Source: JBBTXM01 sp038062255 (GTDB taxonomy: Bacteria > Patescibacteriota > Minisyncoccia > UBA11713 > 2-01-FULL-45-33). From it: a stretch of 9,102 bases of DNA. Below the pieces are notes generated by a model. The model did no database searches. It saw only the letters and a list, made by a program, of their open reading frames with translations, and was not told the DNA's origin. How positions within the stretch are numbered: the stretch's first letter is position 1; each line of letters starts with the position of its first letter. This document shows positions 1 through 4,972 of this stretch, piece after piece. The translations under genes and the position numbers were made by a program. The DNA lies in the NCBI GenBank assembly GCA_038062255.1, contig JBBTXM010000017.1, forward strand, positions 1-9,102, read 5' to 3'.

Positions 1-270
1 ACCGCCGCATATAAAAAACAGCCGGGAATCGCGATAGGCAATATAATCGGCTCCAACATTTTTGATTTTTTGATGATTCTAGGCGCAAGCGCTTTTGTTA
101 AACCAATTCTTTTTCCAACAAATATGTTTTTTGACATCGGAGTAACATTGTTCTCGGCGATTCTTTTGTATATTTTTATGTTCACCGGCCAGCGCCACAC
201 CCTAAAAAGATTTGAAGGATTTTTGTTTGTGGGAATTTATATAACCTATATTATTTACACTATTTCTTGA
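1..270 (+). CDS. Sodium/calcium exchanger family membrane protein, C-terminal fragment
   Basis: The frame is open from base 1 to the TGA at 268-270, giving the last 89 residues of a protein whose start lies outside the window. Near its beginning it reads GNIIGSNIFDFLMILG, the signature of the second alpha-repeat of the CaCA (Ca2+:cation antiporter) superfamily, in which the polar Gly-Ser-Asn residues line the ion path. Two further hydrophobic stretches follow, at about residues 43-60 and 72-88, and fit the last membrane helices of a YrbG-like exchanger. Known members swap Na+ or K+ for Ca2+ across the cytoplasmic membrane. The tail overlaps the end of the opposing gene by 11 bases, and I see no terminator hairpin between them. 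The family call is firm; the transported ion is inference. Confidence 0.85.
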   Translation, partial: TAAYKKQPGIAIGNIIGSNIFDFLMILGASAFVKPILFPTNMFFDIGVTLFSAILLYIFMFTGQRHTLKRFEGFLFVGIYITYIIYTIS

Positions 271-724
271 GCACTGGGTACAGCTCCGGGTCAATCGAGC
301 GCGAGAAACAGTTGGATCCGGCCAAGTGGTTCCAATCTTCCGTCAAATATCCTCCAAACTCCATAGGCCTCATCGGAACAGGTTTGGGCATTTTGGAATA
401 CATCACATACGAAGCCCTAGAAAAATTTGCGCACAAAGAAAATTCATATTTGCCATTCACTTGGTAGCTATATTCTTTTTCCGTTTCCGGGTCGGTTGGC
501 AAATAAAATCCGCGGACATCGTCGCGCAAGTCCATAAGCGTTTTTGGCAACGCCCCCTTTTTTGTCCAATAATTTATAATTTCTCCTTGAATTATGCGCA
601 AGTCGCCTGTTCTTTGCTCATCAAACTTCCTAAGCCTTTCTTCGGCGGGAGAATCCACTACGAAAAATCCGGCCACAATGGACGCCCCTACAACCGCAAT
701 AACAATGTAAACAAAATATTTCAT
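260..724 (-). CDS. Small membrane-anchored pilin-like protein, function unknown
   Basis: This 154-residue protein has one N-terminal hydrophobic segment (residues 4-23, after MKY) followed by a soluble, presumably extracytoplasmic, domain. The soluble part begins with a helix-like stretch (about 37-70, with LPKTLMDL at 59-66) and continues with LPTDPET near residue 75 and a YSYQV...YEFSLCANF strand pair. That order resembles the globular half of GspG-like pseudopilins. No prepilin peptidase motif (G followed by FTLxE) is visible, so a simple signal anchor is more likely than assembly into a pilus. Cys98 and Cys139 could pair. It starts 3 bases after the stop of the DUF5671-like gene, so the two are probably one transcript with coupled translation; I see no clear ribosome binding site of its own. 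I know this pairing from other Parcubacteria but know of no function. Confidence 0.7.
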   Translation of the reverse strand: MKYFVYIVIAVVGASIVAGFFVVDSPAEERLRKFDEQRTGDLRIIQGEIINYWTKKGALPKTLMDLRDDVRGFYLPTDPETEKEYSYQVNGKYEFSLCANFSRASYVMYSKMPKPVPMRPMEFGGYLTEDWNHLAGSNCFSRSIDPELYPVLKK

Positions 725-727
725 AAA

Positions 728-1213
728 TTAATCGTCTTGATGCTTTTTAATATTCCAAAGGTAATAACCGAAAACGGAACCGGTTACAAAAAACATGGTT
801 ATAACTTTCAAAATAAACCTCATGGTAAGTTCTCCGCCCAAGCCATTGTAAATTAGTGTAACAAAGTTGCCAATTATAATTCCAGCAGCGATAAAAAGGG
901 TTAAGTATGTAAGCCAGCGCCGTATCCAGATCTTTCTGTGTTCCGGATGCTTTTTGTAGCTTTTTTCCAAAAACCACGAAAGCCAAACATACAAAGGAAA
1001 TACCACTATCAATAAAGAAATAGACCAGCGAATGGAACGAAAAGACCCGTAGGTATCATAGTAACCGCCTATGCCCAGCGGGTCCGGATGCAAAACATTA
1101 ATGTATTCAAAAATCAGCATTGTAAAGCTAATGGCGCTTGCGTACAAAGCCACCATCGCCCCAAGTTGCATAAAAAAATCTTTCGCGCTTACTTTTTTTG
1201 TAATTTCAGGCAT
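728..1213 (-). CDS. DUF5671-like four-helix membrane protein
   Basis: The 161-residue product has four clear membrane segments, at about 15-40, 61-82, 100-122 and 132-154. A charged loop (EKSYKKHPEHRKIWIRRW) lies between helices 2 and 3, and a conserved-looking LGGELTMRFILKV leads into helix 4. The DFFMQLG opening, the IRWSI start of helix 2, the RRWLTYLTLF start of helix 3 and the FGYYLW ending match the DUF5671 family as I remember it, which is frequent in Parcubacteria and has no known function. The ATG at 1213 is close to a good promoter-like sequence with about 6 bases between, so the mRNA may be leaderless. It is the first gene of a pair with the pilin-like protein at 260-724. Family assignment is from memory of its pattern. 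Confidence 0.75.
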   Translation of the reverse strand: MPEITKKVSAKDFFMQLGAMVALYASAISFTMLIFEYINVLHPDPLGIGGYYDTYGSFRSIRWSISLLIVVFPLYVWLSWFLEKSYKKHPEHRKIWIRRWLTYLTLFIAAGIIIGNFVTLIYNGLGGELTMRFILKVITMFFVTGSVFGYYLWNIKKHQDD

Positions 1214-1219
1214 ATAAAT

Positions 1220-1248
1220 ATTTTATCAAATAAAAAGGCTGCCCGCAA
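1220..1248 (-). promoter_or_regulatory. Predicted sigma70-type promoter of the DUF5671 operon
   Basis: On the minus strand TTGCGG (1248-1243) is followed after 17 bases by TAAAAT (1225-1220). Transcription would begin about 7 bases further on, almost exactly at the ATG at 1213, suggesting a leaderless message. The -35 element is part of the stem of the terminator of the preceding gene. Prediction only. Confidence 0.45.
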
Positions 1249-1259
1249 ATTGCGGGCAG
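1232..1259 (-). terminator. Intrinsic terminator of the 100-residue gene
   Basis: A perfect 9-bp GC-rich stem (1239-1247 pairing with 1251-1259, 3-base loop) is followed on the minus strand by CC and then five T (1236-1232). It lies just after the stop codon at 1268-1270. The plus strand has no T run after the stem, so it acts in one direction. It separates this gene from the downstream membrane-protein operon. Confidence 0.8.
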
Positions 1260-1267
1260 TCCAAAAG

Positions 1268-1570
1268 TCAATTTATTGTTGAGAAACATCCGATTCTTTT
1301 CAAAAGTTGCAAAACGCGCTCCTGTTGATCTTTTGCAAGCCGGTTCCAAATAGACTTGGCCGCCCTATCCGGATCAATACCGTTTCTTAAACAAAGGGCG
1401 GTAAATGTTTTTGGATAATCTTCATCAATACCCCCACCGTCCAAGAAAAAATACTCCGCAGCCAGAAAGCAATTTCGATCATTAACTCTTGTTAAATCGG
1501 ATATGGCTTGACCAACAATGGCGGTATCAAACCCTGCAAACACATTCAATGGTTTAAAAATCGTCTTCAT
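1268..1570 (-). CDS. Hypothetical protein of 100 residues
   Basis: I chose the ATG at 1570 because AAGGAG sits 9 bases before it and a promoter-like TATAAT lies at 1618-1613. The longer reading from 1630 would start upstream of the predicted transcript. The product is soluble and probably helical, with no signal peptide or membrane segment. The middle reads roughly FLAAEYFF (35-42), DEDYPKTFTALCLRNGIDPDRAAKSIWNRL (about 49-78, aromatic-cysteine-helix then Gly-Ile-Asp-Pro-Asp). The combination of an acidic loop, TFTALC and GIDPD followed by a basic amphipathic helix recalls small helix-turn-helix-like proteins that carry an FxxVCexLgldPdyxRr pattern, some of them phage-associated. That likeness is weak and no function is assigned. 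It is a single-gene unit with its own promoter and terminator. Confidence 0.75.
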   Translation of the reverse strand: MKTIFKPLNVFAGFDTAIVGQAISDLTRVNDRNCFLAAEYFFLDGGGIDEDYPKTFTALCLRNGIDPDRAAKSIWNRLAKDQQERVLQLLKRIGCFSTIN

Positions 1571-1612
1571 ATCCCTTAACTCCTTGTTTTTGGGCGGTGT
1601 GCATCCTAAACC

Positions 1613-1640
1613 ATTATACACAGCAAACAATATTTGTTAA
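1613..1640 (-). promoter_or_regulatory. Predicted promoter of the 100-residue gene
   Basis: On the minus strand TTAACA (1640-1635, five of six consensus bases) is followed after 16 bases by a perfect TATAAT (1618-1613). Transcription would start near 1606, giving a leader of about 36 bases that contains the AAGGAG ribosome binding site. It sits in the 106-base gap after the mutM stop codon. Confidence 0.6.
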
Positions 1641-1676
1641 CCAGCATTTGAAAATTTGATACTCGAAACGGCTATC

Positions 1677-2459
1677 TTATAGAACTTGGCATTTAGGGCA
1701 AAAGTGGGCGGAGCGCTGGGCTAGTTTTATTTTTTGTATCGAGGAACCGCATCTTTTGCATTTTTTTCCGCCTCTGCCGTAAACTAGGCGGTGATTTTGG
1801 TACTCCCCCATCCTGCCGAATATGTCGCGGTAATCCTGTATCGAAACTCCGCGGAGCTTTATTGATTTTTTGAGGATAAAACCCATTGATTGGAAAATTT
1901 TTTTGATTTCCAGTTCCGAAAGGGAGTTCGCAAGCCTTTCCGGATGAACTTTGGCCTTCCACAAAATCTCGTCTCCATAAATATTTCCTATTCCGGCGAT
2001 AGAGTTTTGATTTAAAAGAGTTTGTTTAATCCGAGCTTTCTTAGAAAGAATTATATTTTTAAAATCATTAAACGGGACACTAAGCGCATCCGGCCCAAGC
2101 GCTGAAAGCTCGCTTCGCATCGCGTCTTTCATCTTAAAGTCAACTCGCGCAAATCTTCTTTTGTCAGAAAACGTCAAAAAGTCTCCTCCGCCAAACCTGA
2201 AAACTATTCGTTCGTATTTATCGTTTTGATTTAGTAAAAACCTCCCGGTCATTTTGGGGTGCAACAGCATTGCAAAACTATTATCCAGAGTCAAAATTAT
2301 GTTTTTTCCAACTCTTTCGACTCCGGTAATTTTTCTGCCCTTGGATTTCTTGACAACGCGCAAAATATTGGGTTTATCAGCCCAAACACTTGATATTTTT
2401 TTACCGATTAGGGTTCGCAACCCCTCGGCCATCGTATAAACTTCTGGCAATTCCGGCAT
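1677..2459 (-). CDS. mutM: Formamidopyrimidine-DNA glycosylase (Fpg/MutM)
   Basis: The 260-residue product has the length and full layout of Fpg, the bifunctional glycosylase/AP lyase that removes 8-oxoguanine and ring-opened purines in base-excision repair. It opens with MPELPEV, so Pro2 is the Schiff-base nucleophile after Met removal and Glu3 the acid catalyst. Lys52 (VGKNIIL) fits the conserved Lys57 of E. coli, HPKMTG (67-72) stands for HLGMSG, and DKRRFA (99-104) for the DxRRFG loop. The helix-two-turn-helix carries GIGNIYGDE (156-164). A C-terminal zinc finger has Cys234, Cys237, Cys254 and Cys257, with Arg249 as the finger arginine. The usual PELPEVE(T) is PELPEVYT here. No strong ribosome binding site precedes the ATG at 2459. 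The gene stands alone, divergent from the plus-strand pair at 2558. Confidence 0.97.
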   Translation of the reverse strand: MPELPEVYTMAEGLRTLIGKKISSVWADKPNILRVVKKSKGRKITGVERVGKNIILTLDNSFAMLLHPKMTGRFLLNQNDKYERIVFRFGGGDFLTFSDKRRFARVDFKMKDAMRSELSALGPDALSVPFNDFKNIILSKKARIKQTLLNQNSIAGIGNIYGDEILWKAKVHPERLANSLSELEIKKIFQSMGFILKKSIKLRGVSIQDYRDIFGRMGEYQNHRLVYGRGGKKCKRCGSSIQKIKLAQRSAHFCPKCQVL

Positions 2460-2495
2460 GTTTTACTTTTAACCCAAATAACTAAAGTTTTCCAC

Positions 2496-2524
2496 TTGTG
2501 CGAAAGAATATCTGTCGCTATATT
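2496..2524 (+). promoter_or_regulatory. Predicted promoter of the plus-strand pair 2558-3260
   Basis: TTGTGC (2496-2501) and TATATT (2519-2524) are 17 bases apart, placing the transcript start near 2531. This favours the ATG at 2558 over the in-frame GTG at 2498 as the true start of the first gene. It lies in the 98-base divergent gap shared with mutM, for which I could not pick a convincing promoter. Confidence 0.45.
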
Positions 2525-2557
2525 GTCATAAGATTACTTTGCGGGGGTTTTTTGACA

Positions 2558-2815
2558 ATGAAAATTCAATCACAGGAACTTGTTGACCATGTTAAATCAA
2601 ATGTGCTGCTGGCTGTAAATGTTTTTAGAAGCATATTTGAGTTCTACGAACTGAAGCTGGCCGAGGTGGTAAAATATCGGTGCGAAGAAAAACCGCATTT
2701 CGATGAAGCAAAGAAACTCAACCCCAAAGCACAACGAAGCGTCGTAAAAGCTCTACAGCATACCCCCGGATTTTATGGAACCGTCTATTTTCATACAAAA
2801 GCCAGAAGACTTTAA
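2558..2815 (+). CDS. Hypothetical protein of 85 residues
   Basis: I do not recognise this protein. From the ATG at 2558 it is 85 residues, preceded by a GGGGG run about 11 bases upstream that could serve as a poor ribosome binding site. An in-frame GTG at 2498 would add 20 residues but falls inside the predicted promoter. The product is mostly helical in look, with a hydrophobic-aromatic stretch (VLLAVNVFRSIFEFYELKLAEVV, about residues 16-38) and then a basic, lysine-rich half. No signal peptide is evident. Its last 13 codons overlap the next gene in another frame, and its final residues (FHTKARRL) look arbitrary, so it may be a real overlapping gene or the front part of a frameshifted one. 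Confidence 0.55.
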   Translation: MKIQSQELVDHVKSNVLLAVNVFRSIFEFYELKLAEVVKYRCEEKPHFDEAKKLNPKAQRSVVKALQHTPGFYGTVYFHTKARRL

Positions 2816-3260
2816 TTTTGTTTTTCAGGCCTTAAACAATCTGCAAGAAATTGATTTGGATATCACAGAAATAGCAAGCTACGTGGAAGAAAAAGACGAA
2901 AAAATACGAGTTCACGAAGCATTAAAAGCTATTTCCAAAGTTAAAACAAAAAACGGCATATTTCATGTCCCTCTTTTGGATCTTGATATTCCAGTGGATG
3001 AAAATGGGATAGAAAAAATAAAAGAAATTTCTTTGGGTTTGGGAATAGAACACGCCGCCATTTTAAATAGTGGGCGGTCATACCATTTTTGGGGGTTAGA
3101 ATTGCTTTCCGACGAGGAATGGCGCAAATTTATGTATAGAGCACTTATTTTGGATAAAATAGACCGGCGCTGGGTTGGGCACAGGTTAATAGACGGGCAA
3201 GCCAATTTACGCATCTCGGAAAAAGGCGGAAAAATTCCAGTGGTTGTTGAAACATTTTAA
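2775..3260 (+). CDS. Hypothetical protein with primase-like (AEP) motifs
   Basis: The 161-residue product has no signal peptide or membrane segment. After a variable helical half it shows, in order, KNGIFHVPLLDLDIP (acidic DxD at 69-71 after a hydrophobic strand), a hydrophobic strand AAILNSGRSYHFWG (94-107, with Ser-Gly-x-x-x-His), EEWRKFM, RRWVGHRL (131-138) and ANLRIS (143-148). A strand-borne DxD followed by SGxxYH is the spacing seen in the palm of archaeo-eukaryotic primase/PrimPol proteins. I also have a vague memory of an uncharacterised bacterial family with GHRL and LRxS. A third acidic residue typical of active primases is not obvious and the domain is short, so activity is uncertain. 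The start at 2775 is the only ATG available: the frame closes at 2745-2747. It overlaps the upstream gene by 41 bases and ends 4 bases into the opposing PHP gene. Confidence 0.7.
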   Translation: MEPSIFIQKPEDFNFVFQALNNLQEIDLDITEIASYVEEKDEKIRVHEALKAISKVKTKNGIFHVPLLDLDIPVDENGIEKIKEISLGLGIEHAAILNSGRSYHFWGLELLSDEEWRKFMYRALILDKIDRRWVGHRLIDGQANLRISEKGGKIPVVVETF

Positions 3261-4162
3261 AGCACCGCGAGGTGCTTTTTGTTTTCAAAAATTTTTATCA
3301 GCTGTTTTTTTATTGTTTGATTAATTTTGACCGTTCCAATTCTGGAACCATCGTGGTCATCCGAGCCCACAGTTTCAATTAATTTGTACTTTTTTGCAAT
3401 TTTGTGGAAATAACTTATTTTTTTTCTTTTAGCTAGCGCAACAGAAAAAGACTCGATACCGTCAATACCGAATTTAATAAGTTTTTTTATCATTTTTAGA
3501 ATTTTTCCTTTATTTTTGCCGAATTCTATTTCAATTCCTGGATGCGCCAAAACAACCAAGCCCCCAGCTTTGTGTATCGCTTTTATCGCTTCTCTGCAAC
3601 TAATTCCGCCTTTCTCAACAAAAGCAATTTGTCCAGGAAGACTCATAAACATATCAATAAAAATACTTTGGGGAAGACGATTAGGAACAAAATGACTACT
3701 AAACCCAAATTTGCTTTCAAGCAACTCTCGATTTTTGGAAGAACTGAAAATTAAATCGAAAATATGCGGTTTAGATAATATTTTCAATTTTTTTAAGCGT
3801 GATAGCTTATTTTGATTTATTATAAACCTTGCTTTTTCAAAAAGTTTTATCGTTTTTATAAAACTTCTTTTTCTTTCCTTTGCTTGTCTTGCAAAAATTT
3901 TTAGTAATAATTTATTTTTTATATCAATCCCTAATCCCAAAATGTGCAGCCCTATCTTATCCTGATAAGCAGTAATCTCAACTCCATTGATGGGAATAAT
4001 TCCAAACTTTTTTAACGCCTTGTTAAATTTTAAGGTTCCGTCAATGGTATCATGATCTGTTAAAGAGGCAATTTTCACCCTCGCCGCAACCAATTTTTTG
4101 GCAACTTCGACCGGTTTCAATTTCCCGTCGGAATAAGTTGAATGTAGATGTAAATCTATCAT
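3257..4162 (-). CDS. PHP-domain metal-dependent phosphoesterase
   Basis: The 301-residue product has all the PHP metal-site motifs: DLHLHS (His5, His7), SDG (Asp12), SLTDHD (His37), NGVEI (Glu62), GLHILG (His73), KPHIF (His133), VVLAHPG (His207) and GSDDH (Asp268, His270). That fits a three-metal centre. The order and length match the YciV/RNase AM and nucleoside 3',5'-bisphosphate phosphatase branch, enzymes that hydrolyse phosphate from small nucleotides or RNA 5' ends. It lacks the polymerase domains of PolC/DnaE. The product is lysine-rich with AT-biased codons. Its ATG overlaps the stop of the 3-methyladenine glycosylase gene (ATGA, 4159-4162), indicating coupled translation. The last codons (ENKKHLAVL) are formed by the plus-strand terminator at 3261-3280. 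The family is certain; the exact substrate is not. Confidence 0.9.
   Translation of the reverse strand: MIDLHLHSTYSDGKLKPVEVAKKLVAARVKIASLTDHDTIDGTLKFNKALKKFGIIPINGVEITAYQDKIGLHILGLGIDIKNKLLLKIFARQAKERKRSFIKTIKLFEKARFIINQNKLSRLKKLKILSKPHIFDLIFSSSKNRELLESKFGFSSHFVPNRLPQSIFIDMFMSLPGQIAFVEKGGISCREAIKAIHKAGGLVVLAHPGIEIEFGKNKGKILKMIKKLIKFGIDGIESFSVALAKRKKISYFHKIAKKYKLIETVGSDDHDGSRIGTVKINQTIKKQLIKIFENKKHLAVL
3261..3280 (+). terminator. Intrinsic terminator of the plus-strand pair 2558-3260
   Basis: A 6-bp stem (AGCACC with GGTGCT) closes a GCGA loop of the GNRA type and is followed by five T from 3276. It begins directly after the stop codon at 3258-3260. On the other strand the same bases encode the last residues of the PHP protein, and the T run there is weak, so it probably serves only the plus-strand genes. 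Confidence 0.8.
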
Positions 4163-4689
4163 AAATAAAACCTGTAATTTTTATCTTTCCATTCTCCGGC
4201 ATAATTTACGCCGATTCGTGGAGAGGCTTTAATCTGCGACTTTTTTATTTTAACACCCTTGTCCTCAATCCACAAACCTGCCGCGCGAGTAGCAGGTTTT
4301 TTGTTGAATTTTTTATCAATACCCAAAAATTTTGTCAATTTCGCCGGGCCATTTAACTTAGCAACCGAGTTGCTAAGTGGTTTGATTACTCTTATCAAAA
4401 CCGCCGCAGGATAATTCTTTGGCCCGGTTACAATATTCAGCATATTATGCATTCCGTAAACTAAATAAACATACCAAATCCCCGCTTCTCCGAACATTGG
4501 AGTGTTTCGCGCGGTCTTTCCTTTGTGCGCGTGCGAGGCTTTATCCAAAAACCCGTCATAAGCCTCAACTTCAGTAATCGCAAAGAAAAATTTTTTACCG
4601 CCGATTCTTCTGAACAAAAATTTTCCCAAAAGCTCTTGGGCGACTTTAAGCGTAGGACGCTCAAAAAATTTTTTTGTGAGTATTGACAT
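4159..4689 (-). CDS. 3-methyladenine DNA glycosylase, AAG/MPG family
   Basis: The 176-residue product matches the Alkyladenine DNA glycosylase family (human AAG/MPG fold, Bacillus Aag). It removes alkylated and deaminated purines such as 3-methyladenine and hypoxanthine from DNA, leaving an abasic site. Visible motifs are ITEVEAYDG (38-46) with Glu42 as the catalytic base (equivalent to Glu125 of human AAG) and Tyr44, ASHA with His53, and GKTARNTPMFG (57-67). WYVYLVYGMHNMLNIV (72-87) follows with Tyr75 and Asn85, then NGPAKL (113-118) and SPRIGV (156-161). Length is near the short end for bacterial members but complete, ending in the usual W...RFY tail. The gene opens a two-gene operon with the PHP phosphoesterase through a 4-base overlap. 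No ribosome binding site is seen before the ATG at 4689. It is divergent from the gene at 4729. Confidence 0.95.
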   Translation of the reverse strand: MSILTKKFFERPTLKVAQELLGKFLFRRIGGKKFFFAITEVEAYDGFLDKASHAHKGKTARNTPMFGEAGIWYVYLVYGMHNMLNIVTGPKNYPAAVLIRVIKPLSNSVAKLNGPAKLTKFLGIDKKFNKKPATRAAGLWIEDKGVKIKKSQIKASPRIGVNYAGEWKDKNYRFYL

Positions 4690-4716
4690 TTTATAAATTT
4701 TATGATAAACTTAAAT

Positions 4717-4723
4717 AAGGAGG
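4717..4723 (+). promoter_or_regulatory. Strong ribosome binding site of the 71-residue gene
   Basis: AAGGAGG lies 5 bases before the ATG at 4729, the best Shine-Dalgarno match in the window, and fixes that start. A TTGACA occurs at 4683-4688 over the start of the opposite gene. The best-spaced -10 (TAAACT, 4706-4711) is poor and would start transcription almost at this site, so I leave the promoter undefined. Confidence 0.8.
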
Positions 4724-4728
4724 TTTAA

Positions 4729-4944
4729 ATGCCCAAGATATTGAACATCCGCAGCGATAGAGATGAAATCGACTACGATTTTCGCAATTGCATCATAACA
4801 TTCCGCCTTGTTGGGAAGGAAGTTAAGGAAGTCTTGCGTATCCCCGAGGCCAGGGTCAAAAAAAACGAGTGGTACGACGCAAAAGCCCAAGCCAAAGCAA
4901 TTTTGCTCGGAAAAAAAGAACAAAGCCAAAAAGCCCGCGCATAG
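4729..4944 (+). CDS. Hypothetical protein of 71 residues
   Basis: I do not recognise this small protein. It is cytoplasmic in appearance, with no signal peptide or membrane segment. A strand-rich first half (ILNIRS, DYDFRN, IITFRLVG) is followed by VKEVLRIPEARVKK, a NEWYDAKAQAKAILLG helix and a basic tail ending KARA. It is supported as a real gene by a near-perfect ribosome binding site, a start next to a divergent intergenic gap, and a strong terminator exactly at its end. The final four codons and the TAG stop form part of the terminator hairpin, with the stop in the loop and closing pair. It is a single-gene unit between the glycosylase operon and the large exported protein. Confidence 0.75.
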   Translation: MPKILNIRSDRDEIDYDFRNCIITFRLVGKEVKEVLRIPEARVKKNEWYDAKAQAKAILLGKKEQSQKARA

Positions 4945-4957
4945 CGCGGGCTTTTTC
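4931..4957. terminator. Bidirectional intrinsic terminator between convergent genes
   Basis: A perfect 10-bp stem (4931-4940 with 4944-4953, loop of three) has a core of eight GC pairs. The plus strand continues into TTTTT (4952-4956). The minus strand continues into TTTTT from the A run at 4928-4932. It can therefore end both the 71-residue gene and the 1375-residue gene, whose stop is 20 bases away at 4973. Confidence 0.85.
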
Positions 4958-4972
4958 CATTCACAAATATCG

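Noticed and set aside
260..724. A true type IV pilin or pseudopilin
   Set aside because: The globular part is similar in layout, but there is no prepilin peptidase site with a +5 glutamate and no pilus assembly gene nearby.
326..856. A 176-codon open frame on the plus strand
   Set aside because: It lies antisense to both the pilin-like and DUF5671-like genes, its product is basic with no domain pattern, and the minus-strand frames have clear membrane segments and coupling.
1571..1630. A longer start for the 100-residue protein at 1630
   Set aside because: It would begin upstream of the predicted promoter -10 and lacks a ribosome binding site, while the ATG at 1570 has AAGGAG.
3257..4162. 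A DNA polymerase X or PolC PHP domain
   Set aside because: The protein is 301 residues of PHP with the YciV-like insertion only; no polymerase or helix-hairpin-helix segment is present.
4683..4711. TTGACA with TAAACT as promoter of the 71-residue gene
   Set aside because: The transcript would start at or inside the ribosome binding site and the -10 match is poor; other pairings have wrong spacing.
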